Shown here: piece after piece, positions 34,054 through 43,647 of the stretch
How positions within the stretch are numbered: position 1 is the stretch's first letter
How the letters are laid out: each line of letters starts with the position of its first letter
Origin: Scytolyngbya sp. HA4215-MV1
GTDB lineage: Bacteria; Cyanobacteriota; Cyanobacteriia; Leptolyngbyales; Leptolyngbyaceae
Length of the DNA: 64,000 bases
Direction: 5' to 3'
NCBI GenBank assembly: GCA_019359045.1
Contig: JAHHIA010000001.1
Coordinates: 248,001 to 312,000, forward strand
The notes under the pieces: model-generated
What the model saw: the letters and a program-made list of their open reading frames with translations, nothing else
Databases searched by the model: none
What the model was told of the DNA's origin: nothing
Position numbers and translations under genes: made by a program

Positions 34054-34416
34054 TTATTGCAATAGCTGCTTCACTGCATCAATTAATTCAGGTGGATGGT
34101 AAGGCTTGGTAATATAGGCATCAGCTCCTTGTTTCATCCCCCAGTAGCGATCGAATTCTTCACTCTTGGTCGTACACATAATTACTGGCACATCTTTGAC
34201 CTTAGAATCATTCTTGATCCAACGGCAAAGCTCATAGCCATTCATTTTAGGCATCACAATATCGGTAATGACCAGGTCAGGCATCTTCGCCTTAATTTTC
34301 TCGACAGCCTCAGCCCCATCCGCTGCCTCAACCACGCTAAAGCCACTCCGCTTGAGCTGGATCGAGATCATCTCCCGTGCCATCGTACTATCGTCCACAA
34401 CCATAATCGTGCTCAT
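34054..34416 (-). CDS. CheY/PilH-like single-domain response regulator
   Basis: The 120-residue protein is one receiver domain. MSTIMVVDDSTMAREMISIQ supplies the acidic pair, LVITDIVMPKMNG the phosphorylated Asp, CTTKS the Thr and YITKPYHPPEL the Lys. There is no output domain. Such proteins act by protein contact in phototaxis, pilus (PilG/PilH-type) or chemotaxis systems. It is oriented with the EAL remnant downstream. No partner kinase is in the window. Confidence 0.92.
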   Translation of the reverse strand: MSTIMVVDDSTMAREMISIQLKRSGFSVVEAADGAEAVEKIKAKMPDLVITDIVMPKMNGYELCRWIKNDSKVKDVPVIMCTTKSEEFDRYWGMKQGADAYITKPYHPPELIDAVKQLLQ

Positions 34417-34848
34417 AAATCTCTCCCTAGCCCAGAACCACTCCCAATTTTCTAGACCTGTAGACTTTTTCTAAGGCAAACGTCGCCCTTCAGGAAGAGC
34501 ATCGCCAAACTTACCCGGTGATCTTCAACTAGAGTGGGATTTTCTGGAGCCGATGCTACTAAGCACGCATTGCAAGCGTCTTGTAAAAATTTAGACTTAC
34601 TCACTGGATATACCGCACAACATAAAAATTTGGGTCTAACCTATCGCCAAGGAAGAATAAAAGTCACGGTTACGATGCATCCCGCTGAGTTTCTGCGAAT
34701 AGGGATTATTATCCTGCATCACAGGCTGAATAATACTTTCCTTCTCAATTTGCCAGTCTGTGAAATTAGCTTTTTTTAAGGTTTCCTGCTTGAGAACAGT
34801 CTCTTGCTAGAAATGCTTCAACCCCTTTCACAGCCCCATGCACTTTTG
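34417..34848. other. Gap with no recognisable gene
   Basis: About 430 bases. Only a short open frame without ribosome site or familiar sequence is present. I see no repeat or RNA gene. Confidence 0.5.
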
Positions 34849-35358
34849 CTAATACAACCCAGGAATTAGTTTTTTTGTGTTTTGTTGATACTCTGTATAT
34901 TCCGCATACTTTTGGGTTAACCAGGATTCTTCACGCGTTGATTTTGCATTTAAGAAAACAAAAATAATTCCAACACCCAGAAGATGAGACAAACTTAATT
35001 GGTAGATTGCCCAACTGAGCGTCACAAAAATCAGCCCACTGTAAAGTGGATGTCGAACAATGCGATAGCTGCCTGAGCTAACCAACTGCCCGTCTTCCTT
35101 GGGGTAGGGTAGGGTAGTGAGATTGTGTCCCAAATCTTGCAAACCCCTCAGTAACAAAGCGATACCGCTCAGTCCGCCAATTCCGGCAATTCCCCAAACC
35201 CCATACAAGGTGGGTGCTGCGATGTTAAATCCTGCTGGACGATAGCTTGGCAACCCAAAGAATCCGATGATGAGAAGCACCTGTATCAGCACCCAATATT
35301 CACCTTTTTGACCACGCCAGCCATCTGAGGTGAATCCCCAGGAGGATAGGATCTTCAT
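34849..35358 (-). CDS. Isoprenylcysteine carboxyl methyltransferase-family membrane protein
   Basis: The 169-residue protein has four to five hydrophobic segments. The C-terminal signature LVSSGSYRIVRHPLYSGLIF, plus a late Glu-rich part EESWLTQKYAEYTEYQQNTK, is typical of the ICMT/PEMT-like methyltransferase superfamily with SAM bound near the RHPxYxG motif. Substrates in bacteria are mostly unknown. ATG 35358 (MKILSSWGFTSDGWRGQKGE) is taken as start because it begins the family-like N-terminus; the frame extends 26 residues further upstream. Confidence 0.8.
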   Translation of the reverse strand: MKILSSWGFTSDGWRGQKGEYWVLIQVLLIIGFFGLPSYRPAGFNIAAPTLYGVWGIAGIGGLSGIALLLRGLQDLGHNLTTLPYPKEDGQLVSSGSYRIVRHPLYSGLIFVTLSWAIYQLSLSHLLGVGIIFVFLNAKSTREESWLTQKYAEYTEYQQNTKKLIPGLY

Positions 35359-35471
35359 GTGTTTTGCTCTGAACTCGGTTGCGATCGTTGGGAAGGATGA
35401 ACTAAAAACGACACTGGTCTCAAACTCAACCCCCATTCCTCATCCAATTTAATCATGGCACTTCTTTGCGG

Positions 35472-36656
35472 TTACTGTAGCTCATGAAGAGCTGCCTCGA
35501 CCTTTTTCGCTTCTTTGGTTTTTCCCTGTCGGCGATAAAGATCACGAGCTTGTTCCCAGGCTGAGATTGCTTCATCACTGCGTCCCCGACCTTGCAGGGC
35601 AAGCCCAAGTTTATAGTAGATATCTGGATCTTGAGGCGCTAACTCGACCAATTGCCGATAGGCAACAATGGCATTCAGATAGTCTTTTTGAGCGAATTGA
35701 ATATCGGCGATCGCCACGCGCGCTTCCACCAATTTGGGATCGAGTGAGAGAGCTTGTCGATAAGCTACTAGCGCATCTTGGGAATCTTCGGCAATTTGCA
35801 GAATTTTGCCAATTTGCAGATGTAGCTTTGGATTGCGGGGATCGAGCTTGGCTGCCTGCTCAAAAGAATGGAGTCCCGCTTGAATATTACCCTGATGAAT
35901 CCAGGCAACCCCTAAACTTACATAAGTGCTACTGCGGTTGGGAGATAGGCTAATTGCCTGTTGCAGTACTTTCAGTGCTTCTGGGAATTGTTTTTTTTGC
36001 AAAAACATAATTCCCAAGAGTTCTCGAGCTTTGGCATTTTTGGGATCAAGGGTTACAACCTGTTGGTAGATCGCGATCGCGTCATCATATTTTTCTTGGC
36101 GAGAAAGCACAGCACCCAACGCAAAATAGGCGTTCATATTTTTGCGATCAATCTGGGTGGCGCGCTGATACGCCGAAATCGCCGCATCATTTTCCCCTAA
36201 CTGAGCCAAACTGAATCCCAAAGCATACTGAAAATCCCCATTATTGGGTTCCAAGCCGACCGCCTTTTGGTAAGCTTCAGCCGCTTCCCGAAAATTCTTT
36301 TGTTGTGCCTGAATATAACCAATTCCTGAAAAAATACGGGCATTTTTGCTGTCTAGCTCTGCTGCCCGCTGGTAAATTGCCAACGCACCTGCCATGTCAC
36401 CACTACCTACCAGCTTTCGACCTTCCCGCAATAGCTCATCCAAATCCGCAGATTGCTTTTGGCTCACAGGGGCAGGTGCAGTTTGGGCTTGCACCCGCTG
36501 AGGGGCGATTGGAAACGCAACGAAGAGCAACAAGCTGGCACTGAGGGATATACGGCAAACAGAAATCGGAAGCCTGGTTGTCAGTCCGATAAGATCTGTA
36601 CTAAATGACGTCAATCGCCAATTGGAAAGGGAAGGAATTTGCTGGGATACAGTCAT
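35472..36656 (-). CDS. Exported TPR-repeat protein
   Basis: The 394-residue protein has an N-terminal signal or anchor (about residues 28-58, ending RVQAQ), then about nine 34-residue TPR units to the end (for example GDMAGALAIYQRAAELDSKN, NFREAAEAYQKAVGLEPNNG, GRSDEAISAWEQARDLYRRQ). TPRs form a superhelix for protein binding. Export suggests a periplasmic or thylakoid-lumen role. No partner is indicated by neighbours. Confidence 0.88.
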   Translation of the reverse strand: MTVSQQIPSLSNWRLTSFSTDLIGLTTRLPISVCRISLSASLLLFVAFPIAPQRVQAQTAPAPVSQKQSADLDELLREGRKLVGSGDMAGALAIYQRAAELDSKNARIFSGIGYIQAQQKNFREAAEAYQKAVGLEPNNGDFQYALGFSLAQLGENDAAISAYQRATQIDRKNMNAYFALGAVLSRQEKYDDAIAIYQQVVTLDPKNAKARELLGIMFLQKKQFPEALKVLQQAISLSPNRSSTYVSLGVAWIHQGNIQAGLHSFEQAAKLDPRNPKLHLQIGKILQIAEDSQDALVAYRQALSLDPKLVEARVAIADIQFAQKDYLNAIVAYRQLVELAPQDPDIYYKLGLALQGRGRSDEAISAWEQARDLYRRQGKTKEAKKVEAALHELQ

Positions 36657-36825
36657 CTTTCTGCAAGTTTTTTAGGGATCAGTAACGGAAAAACAAACTG
36701 GGGATCATGGAATGGAACAGGTGGGTCATCCTCAAAACAATAAACTAATGTAAATTTTCCGTCAAAAGCAAGCCTCCATTGTAGCTAAGTAGACGGGTGT
36801 AATGAATTGCTAACTGGGCGAGTCT

Positions 36826-37155
36826 ATGATTCTATCAACCACGGATTTTATTCAGGGCTATGAAATCGATGCTTATCTAGGCATTGTGACGGCAGAGGTC
36901 GTTTATGGCAGTAATGCTCTACGAGACTTTTTTGCCGGAATTCGGGACATTATTGGGGGGAGAACGGCAAGCTACGAGCGCGTATTTGAACGGGGACAAC
37001 AAGATGCGATCGGGGAGCTAGAGCGTCGTGCCGCAAGTCTGGGAAGCAATGCGGTAATTGGCATTACGGTGAATACAGGCACGATTAAATTGGATGAAAC
37101 CGGAGTTTTGCTGCTAATCACGGCAACCGGAACAGCGGTTCGATTAAGAGCCTGA
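36826..37155 (+). CDS. YbjQ family (heavy-metal-binding-domain) protein
   Basis: The 109-residue protein reads STTDFIQGYEIDAYLGIVTA, then EVVYGSN and RDIIGGRTASYERVFERGQQ, with LGSNAVIGITVNTGTI at the end. This is the YbjQ/UPF0145 fold, which forms a pentameric ring and has no established enzymatic role. It ends about 90 bases before the giant cargo gene in the same direction, but link to that gene is not shown. Confidence 0.9.
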   Translation: MILSTTDFIQGYEIDAYLGIVTAEVVYGSNALRDFFAGIRDIIGGRTASYERVFERGQQDAIGELERRAASLGSNAVIGITVNTGTIKLDETGVLLLITATGTAVRLRA

Positions 37156-37246
37156 GGGCTTTTCAATCACTTCTTGACCACCGTTGTAATTGATCACACA
37201 CATCGCTGGGATAGTTTTGCAATTTAGCTATTTTTAGAGAACTGCG

Positions 37247-40200
37247 ATGAAAAAACGCGCCTCCCTTCGATCCAGGCGATCTCAGGCTTCTCATTTGTCT
37301 GTCAGGATTCAGCAACGTCCCTGGCAAGATTCTCAAGCTGAGCCAGATCAAGCCGTTAAGCAATCCCAAGGAGCCGTTGCAGATTTTTCCCATAGGGATC
37401 TGTTCTCTCATGTGCCCGTGCGGAAGCCCATTGCAGCTATCATCCAGCGCTTTCCTGAGGGCGGCTCAACATCAGCACCTGCGGATGTAGTTGCTCAGAC
37501 CCAGTTCAACCCTAAGGATATTCTCCACAAGCTGATCCTGGCGATCGACCAGTCAGATGCCTACGTTGCAGGATGGGCAGATGCTCAGGATTCGGGGGTT
37601 CCGTCAGTGGGAGTGTGGGGATATCGTCAACCCATCTTGAAGCGCAAAGTCGATTTTGCCACTGTTGTCAGTGTTCTGAGCAATCTGAGTGTTGCGGAAT
37701 CTCAAGCGGTTCAGGATGCCTACTTCGAGCATGAGAAGCGATCCCTAAAGGAGGATCTCTTTGGTAAAGGCGAATCGGGTGTCGAGAGTAACCTGAACGA
37801 AAACCAGCGTGCTCAGATTCGGGCGCTCCTGGCAGGCACCCGCGCAGAGCGCAATGCCTCAGACGAAGAAAAAGAAGCCGCAACAACTCATGTCGCAAGC
37901 GCGCAGGCAGCGGAACTACAGCAACTATTTCAAGGTGAGCTGAACAAAACCCATGTCGATCGCATCCTGGGGATGTTGCGGCAGGGGAACGCCAATGTGG
38001 CGATGGCAAATGCTGCGTTGAGTGCTGCCTACACTCGCTTAACCGGCAAACCTCTGAAGGGTCAACTGGCATGGCTGGCACTTGCCAATCCTATCAATGG
38101 AATGCGAGCCTATATGCTGCTAGAGGGCAATGTATCTGGTGCTGATGCCCTAAACGTGAATGCTTTGAAGGGGCGGCTTGCCACGATTGACGAAGAAATT
38201 GCGAAGCTGGAAAAGGTGTCGATCGAAGGTGTGCTTCTGGCTGCGGGTGGGCAAGGCTGGCAAAAGCAATGGCAGATCCAGCAACTCCGCAAAGAACGCA
38301 AGCAGATTGTTGAAGAAATCGGGCAACTGGGAGAGCAAGTCGCGGCAGAAGCCGAGGCTAAGGGCGAGAACGTGCAGTCACAGGTGGGGGCTGTGTTTGG
38401 TGATGCCAAGGCGTTGGCTGAGCAAGTGAAAGGACCGAGTGCTGCTGTCATTCAGGCAACAGCAGCAGATGACCCCGTCGCGAAGGTTGCTGCCCAATTG
38501 CGGAAAGCCAAAGAAGCCGATGAACTCAGCGCCAAGAAACTTGCGATGGCGATGCGGGGGTTGCGGGCAGAAGCTGAGAAGCGGGCAATGCGAATGCAAC
38601 CACCGGGCGATGCTGAAAGTCTTGCCCGGGAATATTTTGCTCGGCTACGTACTGAATACAACACCCTGGTTCCCAAAGGGGACGACACCTTTGACGAGAT
38701 TGTCAATGAGACGGGCAATGAGGGCGACGAGAATCTGAATAAGGCATTGCGGGAAGGGGCAGGACGCTTGCCCGATGTGGAAGAGTTGGTGCTGGCACTG
38801 AGTGGCGATCGCAAAGACACGGAATCGGTTGAGCGGGTTCTGCGAAATAAGACTGCTGCCGAGATCAAACTCCTGAAGACGCAGTATATGTTCCGCACGT
38901 TGGGGAGATCGCTCGACTATGACCTGTTTGGTCAAGCACCCACGAGGGCAGGAGAAGAAATGCCTTCTTTAGAAAATGGACTGCTATCCAGTATTAGCTT
39001 TGAGGAGTTGATCAAAGCTCAAGGCAAAGCCCAGGGTACTTCTCGCTTAAATCTGGAAGACTATATGCAGCGCCCAGATAAAGAGGGCGGGGTTGAGGAA
39101 ATGTTCTACATCGCAGCGCGAGCAGAGCGCGAATACAACTACACGATCGAAAATCGTGGTGCAACGGGATGGTGGCGCGATACCTGGGGAAATGAGCAGC
39201 GTACCCTTTTGAACGAAACGATTAAGGAGATCCGGCGGCTAAAGTCAAGCTATATCGATTTGGTGGGTTGTCTGCCGTTTACCTACCAGATGTTGCGCCC
39301 AGAGATGGCTAAGTCAGGGGGTGCAAAAGAAATTCTCCGACAGATGCGTCTGGCACGCCACACCATTCGCGGCGATCGGGCTGCTTACGAAAAGGCGACC
39401 GCTGAATTGCGAGAAACTTTCCAGGCGATCGCCGCCTTTGCCATTCAGGCGGCATTGACGGCGCTGCTTACCCCTGCTGCGGGTGCCTTGTTCAAGGGGG
39501 CGATGGCGGCGCGGGGGGTGATGGCAGCCCGCATGCTCTCCTTTGTAGAAACTGTGAGCGTCAATGCAGTCACCAGTGTGGGTGGCAACCTGATGGTTTA
39601 TGGTTCCGATTATTCGTTGGGTATGCTGAAGGCTGACTTGCTGGGAGGTCTGGGCGGACACATTGGCTCGTCCGCAGTCGAGAAGATGCTTGGACCGGTC
39701 GCAAAGGGACTTGCTCAACGCCTCGGTTCAAAGTGTTCGGCTGAGATCGTTGCTTTTGCTAAAGGGATTGGGAATATCGAGGGCGGAGCCTGGGCACAGG
39801 GAACGGAAGGCGACCTGAGTCTCCAGAACATTGTCAAGACCCATATGATGGGCAAGGGATCAGACGTAATTACCAAGGGAGTCGGCTCGATCTCGGGACT
39901 TGCCCCCCATGCCCCCGTTCCTGTACCGGGTAGTGGGGAGTCTGTCCCATCAACGACCGAGACCGTTCCAGCAGAGCAAAGGGAAACCAGCAACTCAGTT
40001 CCCACTGCTCCTGCTGGAGCGTCCCGCGACAGCAAAACGGCTGCCGAGATGCCATCGGCTCCCGAAGGTGGAGCACCCACCAAGGCACCCGCTGTGAGCG
40101 AAGATGCGTCCGCCAAAGTGCGATCGCCGGAGTCGGAAACTGCCCCTGCTCTCCACACACCAAAGGGTGAATCGTCACACGCTGGAACGATGGGCAGTGG

Positions 40201-42982
40201 ACCGCCTGCTGGCTCGGTGATCCAGGCTGCCAATCCGCACGATATCCCATCCGCTTACAAGCTCTACAAACAATTGATCGCCGCCGATCCCCACCGCGAA
40301 GTTGCGCTGATTTACAACCACAAAACCGATGAGTGGGCGATCGTCCAGGGCGATCTTTCCTCGGTCGGTACCCGCCAAGCCATGCAGGAGAAAGGCTGGG
40401 ACGTGCAAGAGAGTTCTGTCGCTCGCCACAACCATCCCGTGGGTGTGGACAACCAAACCCCAGAGCATAACCAGTTACCCAGTGGCAGGGGCGGGGATCT
40501 CTCAGCAATTGAAGGCAATGCTCCAGGGGGTGGAGATAGTCGTTGGCACGCGATCGATATCATGACTTCACAAGGACCCGATCGCACCTGGGTTGTCCGC
40601 ACCCAAGAGGGTCTCTGGACGGTCGATTACCCTGACCCTGCCGAGCGGGGCGGACGGGGGCGTGTCTCCTTCACCTCGGCTGAGCAATACCAGCAATGGT
40701 ACCAAAATCGTTTTGGTTTCTCGCCCGATCGGGCATCCGCTTCTGCGACACCTACGCTGAGCACTCCCGACCACGAGAACCTAGCAGGTCTCAACCAAAA
40801 GATTATTAGCTTGATCGAGGGCAAGGATTTACCACCGCTGCCAGAAGCCGGGGCAGCCCTGGAACGCTCTAATCAAGAGGTCAATCTTGCCCGTCAGATC
40901 CTTGCCAATCCAAATGCGACTCCCCAAAACCAGCGAATGGCGATCGAAGCGCTAGCGGAACGTGCCGTTGCCGAGTACCGCGCCAAGCGATCGACTGAGA
41001 AAGAAATCCAAGGCGAAGGGTCCAAATTATCCGGGGAGAAACTGAAGGGTTGTTGTGGTGTCGGTCGCGACCTTACAGCCGATTCCATCATTACGCTACT
41101 GGGCAATTCTCCCCACGCTGTGAAGTTGGAACGGTTTCAAGTCATGGATCTGGGAATTGCAGAGCAACACGGTTTCACGATCGTTGCACTTCCCGATGGC
41201 TCACGCATTCTGATTGATCCGACCTTCGCCCAGTTTGGGGTGGATGCCGACGGCAAAGCGACGGGCGGTAAATTGCTGGGCAACGCAACCGCAAAAGTTC
41301 TACTCGAACATGGAATGGTGCTGCTGGATGCCAGAAGTGCCCGCGAGTATGCGATGGCGCTAGGTGCCGACGCGAATAATGTAGAATCGGCGACTGCGGC
41401 ACTCCTATCCGGCAAAGGTGCGGTTTTGACCGAAATTGTGAAAAATGGTCAGGTTGAGCGCGCAACCCAAGGACCGATTAAAAACATCATTGAGCTGCAA
41501 CGAACGATCTTCGGTGTCCATGGCGACGATGTGACTTCTCACAGCGAGATTCGCGATCTGCTGGCGAAACTGCCAAAAGACGATCCACGGCGACCGCTCC
41601 TGGATGCACTTGCCTCACGCCTTGAGCAACTTGCCAATTATCAACCTGCGCTTCCAGAGATTGCCGATGATGCGCCGATCGACGTCAGCGATCTGGGTGC
41701 TCCTGCCTCTACCTCCGATCTGGGTTCACCAAGCGGTCTAGCAACCCCTGCCAATCACCCTCCTCAGGTTCTGGCAAGTCTATCCGATCCCAACAAGCGC
41801 CAAGCCCTGCTCCAGGGCAATCCTACCGAACTGCAAACTTTGCTCCAGCAACATGGCAACTGGCGCAACCTGATGGAATCCCTCACCAGCCACGCCGATC
41901 CGGAAATGAGGCAGATTGCCCAAAACGTGTTTGCCTATCGCCAAACGGTTCTGGTTCAACTGGATCAGCACTTTGGTGCCAAAATTCCTGGCACTGCCAG
42001 TACTGAACCCGTGAGCGATGTAGATTTAATTGTCAGTGGAGCCGATGCAGGACAAAAGCTCATTCAGGCAGAGGCTTTCATGGCAGAGCACTATGGCCAG
42101 AACTGGAGTGAGCAGTTCCGCATGAACTTCTATACAGAGGTGAACCGACTCACCCAATACGAATCGGTAATGTCCACACTGGATGATGCTGGGCGGGCGG
42201 GCATTCAAACCCGTATGACAGAACTCACTGAGAAATTTAACTTTGCCAGAATGCTGCACCATGCTGGGGATGATCCTGCCGCGATCGCCCGCATTGAAAC
42301 CCTGATTACCCAAAGTGGCACGGGCATTAACCCTCAGGAACTGAGGCAACTCAGCCAGAATTTAGCTGATCCGGCGAGCCGTATTGCCCAGCGCAATGCA
42401 TTGTTGGCAGCGATCGATCAAGATGTTGCTGCCCTCGATCGCCTTCCGTCTGACAGTCCCGAACGTGCCCAACTGGCACAACATATTTCCGAAAAACAAA
42501 TCGAAGCCAATTTCTACACTGAAGAAGCCTACATTGGACCTGGTGCCGCCCGGATGACCGTTGGGGGTGCCAAAGTGGTTGGGCACGAGGCTTACCAGGC
42601 AATGCTCTCCGATCTGGAAATGATTGAGCATATTGTGCATCAAGCCAATGGCAATCTTATCCAGGCTGCCAGAGAATACGAATTATTTAAATATGTGAAC
42701 CGTGTGACTAAAGCCGCTAAGTCTGGCGGACAGAGCAATCCCGCACTCACTTATTTCGAGCATCTTTCCGAATACATCTATAAACGTCATCGGGGTGCTC
42801 ATAAGGAAACGGCGCACCTTAACCCACCGGAACATCTGCAAGATATGGCTTCTGATATCCCGGTTACAGATACCTTTTTACAGGGACAGTTCGATTGGTT
42901 TATGAAGGAGGCGTATGAGATTTTGCCGAAGTTGCGCCAAAACGCGATCGCCACTCCTGCTGCCTGGGCTTCAGCTCGTTGA
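37247..42982 (+). CDS. Giant candidate eCIS cargo (multidomain toxin-like protein)
   Basis: The 1911-residue protein has an N-terminal leader (about 10-70; RIQQRPW, ADFSHRDLFSHVPVRKPIAA) shared with the cargo candidate at 31809. Residues ~100-720 are long helices. A hydrophobic stretch at ~728-765 (AFAIQAALTALLTPAAGALF) could insert in membrane. After a Pro/Ser linker (~890-990), a JAB/MPN-like metalloprotease domain (~1010-1100) shows HNHP and a later S-x-x-GGD pattern. A papain-fold-like domain has CC at 1269-1270, His 1308 (QHGFTIVALPDG) and Asp 1324 (LIDPTF). A G-T-x7-DxD segment at 1582-1593 suggests a nucleotidyltransferase fold. All domain calls are by eye; the architecture resembles polymorphic toxins. 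Confidence 0.75.
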   Translation: MKKRASLRSRRSQASHLSVRIQQRPWQDSQAEPDQAVKQSQGAVADFSHRDLFSHVPVRKPIAAIIQRFPEGGSTSAPADVVAQTQFNPKDILHKLILAIDQSDAYVAGWADAQDSGVPSVGVWGYRQPILKRKVDFATVVSVLSNLSVAESQAVQDAYFEHEKRSLKEDLFGKGESGVESNLNENQRAQIRALLAGTRAERNASDEEKEAATTHVASAQAAELQQLFQGELNKTHVDRILGMLRQGNANVAMANAALSAAYTRLTGKPLKGQLAWLALANPINGMRAYMLLEGNVSGADALNVNALKGRLATIDEEIAKLEKVSIEGVLLAAGGQGWQKQWQIQQLRKERKQIVEEIGQLGEQVAAEAEAKGENVQSQVGAVFGDAKALAEQVKGPSAAVIQATAADDPVAKVAAQLRKAKEADELSAKKLAMAMRGLRAEAEKRAMRMQPPGDAESLAREYFARLRTEYNTLVPKGDDTFDEIVNETGNEGDENLNKALREGAGRLPDVEELVLALSGDRKDTESVERVLRNKTAAEIKLLKTQYMFRTLGRSLDYDLFGQAPTRAGEEMPSLENGLLSSISFEELIKAQGKAQGTSRLNLEDYMQRPDKEGGVEEMFYIAARAEREYNYTIENRGATGWWRDTWGNEQRTLLNETIKEIRRLKSSYIDLVGCLPFTYQMLRPEMAKSGGAKEILRQMRLARHTIRGDRAAYEKATAELRETFQAIAAFAIQAALTALLTPAAGALFKGAMAARGVMAARMLSFVETVSVNAVTSVGGNLMVYGSDYSLGMLKADLLGGLGGHIGSSAVEKMLGPVAKGLAQRLGSKCSAEIVAFAKGIGNIEGGAWAQGTEGDLSLQNIVKTHMMGKGSDVITKGVGSISGLAPHAPVPVPGSGESVPSTTETVPAEQRETSNSVPTAPAGASRDSKTAAEMPSAPEGGAPTKAPAVSEDASAKVRSPESETAPALHTPKGESSHAGTMGSGPPAGSVIQAANPHDIPSAYKLYKQLIAADPHREVALIYNHKTDEWAIVQGDLSSVGTRQAMQEKGWDVQESSVARHNHPVGVDNQTPEHNQLPSGRGGDLSAIEGNAPGGGDSRWHAIDIMTSQGPDRTWVVRTQEGLWTVDYPDPAERGGRGRVSFTSAEQYQQWYQNRFGFSPDRASASATPTLSTPDHENLAGLNQKIISLIEGKDLPPLPEAGAALERSNQEVNLARQILANPNATPQNQRMAIEALAERAVAEYRAKRSTEKEIQGEGSKLSGEKLKGCCGVGRDLTADSIITLLGNSPHAVKLERFQVMDLGIAEQHGFTIVALPDGSRILIDPTFAQFGVDADGKATGGKLLGNATAKVLLEHGMVLLDARSAREYAMALGADANNVESATAALLSGKGAVLTEIVKNGQVERATQGPIKNIIELQRTIFGVHGDDVTSHSEIRDLLAKLPKDDPRRPLLDALASRLEQLANYQPALPEIADDAPIDVSDLGAPASTSDLGSPSGLATPANHPPQVLASLSDPNKRQALLQGNPTELQTLLQQHGNWRNLMESLTSHADPEMRQIAQNVFAYRQTVLVQLDQHFGAKIPGTASTEPVSDVDLIVSGADAGQKLIQAEAFMAEHYGQNWSEQFRMNFYTEVNRLTQYESVMSTLDDAGRAGIQTRMTELTEKFNFARMLHHAGDDPAAIARIETLITQSGTGINPQELRQLSQNLADPASRIAQRNALLAAIDQDVAALDRLPSDSPERAQLAQHISEKQIEANFYTEEAYIGPGAARMTVGGAKVVGHEAYQAMLSDLEMIEHIVHQANGNLIQAAREYELFKYVNRVTKAAKSGGQSNPALTYFEHLSEYIYKRHRGAHKETAHLNPPEHLQDMASDIPVTDTFLQGQFDWFMKEAYEILPKLRQNAIATPAAWASAR

Positions 42983-43043
42983 AGCACATGAGAAAGGGCG
43001 ATCGCACCCTTTCCCTAACGCAAAATCAAAACCCAAAATGGTA

Positions 43044-43610
43044 TCACTTCTGTCGCGTATAGCGTCCCATCCACTCACCAACCGCTAGCACATGCTGCTG
43101 CATCGCCTTCTCTAGGGTTGCTTTGTCCACTCCCGGCTTCAGACTTAGCTGAGTATCCAGCGCATAGAGTCTGAAGAAATATCGATGTGTGCCCCTAGGT
43201 GGACAAGGACCGCCATAGCCCAGTTTGCCAAAGCCATTTTTGCCCTGGCTGGCTCCATTGGGTAAAGTCGGCTGTACGGGGAATGCCTGACTTAACTCAC
43301 GGACATCAGGTGGAAGATTGTAGACCAGCCAGTGAACGAAGATACCGAAGGGCGCATCGGGATCATCGCAGATCAAGACAAAGCTATGTGTATTGGGCGG
43401 TGGAGCTTCCCAACGTAATGGTGGTGACATATCTTGACCATCGCAGGTGAATTGGGGAGGAATCAAGCTTCCTGACGTAAAAGCAGGGCTTTCCAGCTTC
43501 ATGGTTTTTCCTTCAGCAGTTGTCTGATCAGCAATGTCCTTACCCGGAGCGCTACAGCTAAACAGCGACAGTCCGAACAAACCAATCAGAAAAGGGCGAC
43601 GGTGAGTCAT
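43044..43610 (-). CDS. PEBP (YbhB/YbcL-type) lipoprotein
   Basis: The 188-residue protein has a lipobox signal (LFGLSLFSCSAPGK) so it is probably lipid-anchored outside the plasma membrane. The mature part is the phosphatidylethanolamine-binding protein fold: FTCDGQDMSPPLRWEAPPPN, FVLICDDPDAPFGIFVHWLV and GYGGPCPPRGTHRYFFRLYA. Bacterial YbhB/YbcL homologues have no firm function. It is divergent from the Uma2 pseudogene. Confidence 0.9.
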   Translation of the reverse strand: MTHRRPFLIGLFGLSLFSCSAPGKDIADQTTAEGKTMKLESPAFTSGSLIPPQFTCDGQDMSPPLRWEAPPPNTHSFVLICDDPDAPFGIFVHWLVYNLPPDVRELSQAFPVQPTLPNGASQGKNGFGKLGYGGPCPPRGTHRYFFRLYALDTQLSLKPGVDKATLEKAMQQHVLAVGEWMGRYTRQK

Positions 43611-43647
43611 CTAGAATAAATATATTTAGGACATTTGGAGTGGAACC

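Noticed and set aside
39715-40508. Long minus-strand open frames (172 and 212 residues) inside the giant cargo gene
   Set aside because: Shadow frames of a GC-rich plus-strand gene; composition shows no protein-like pattern.
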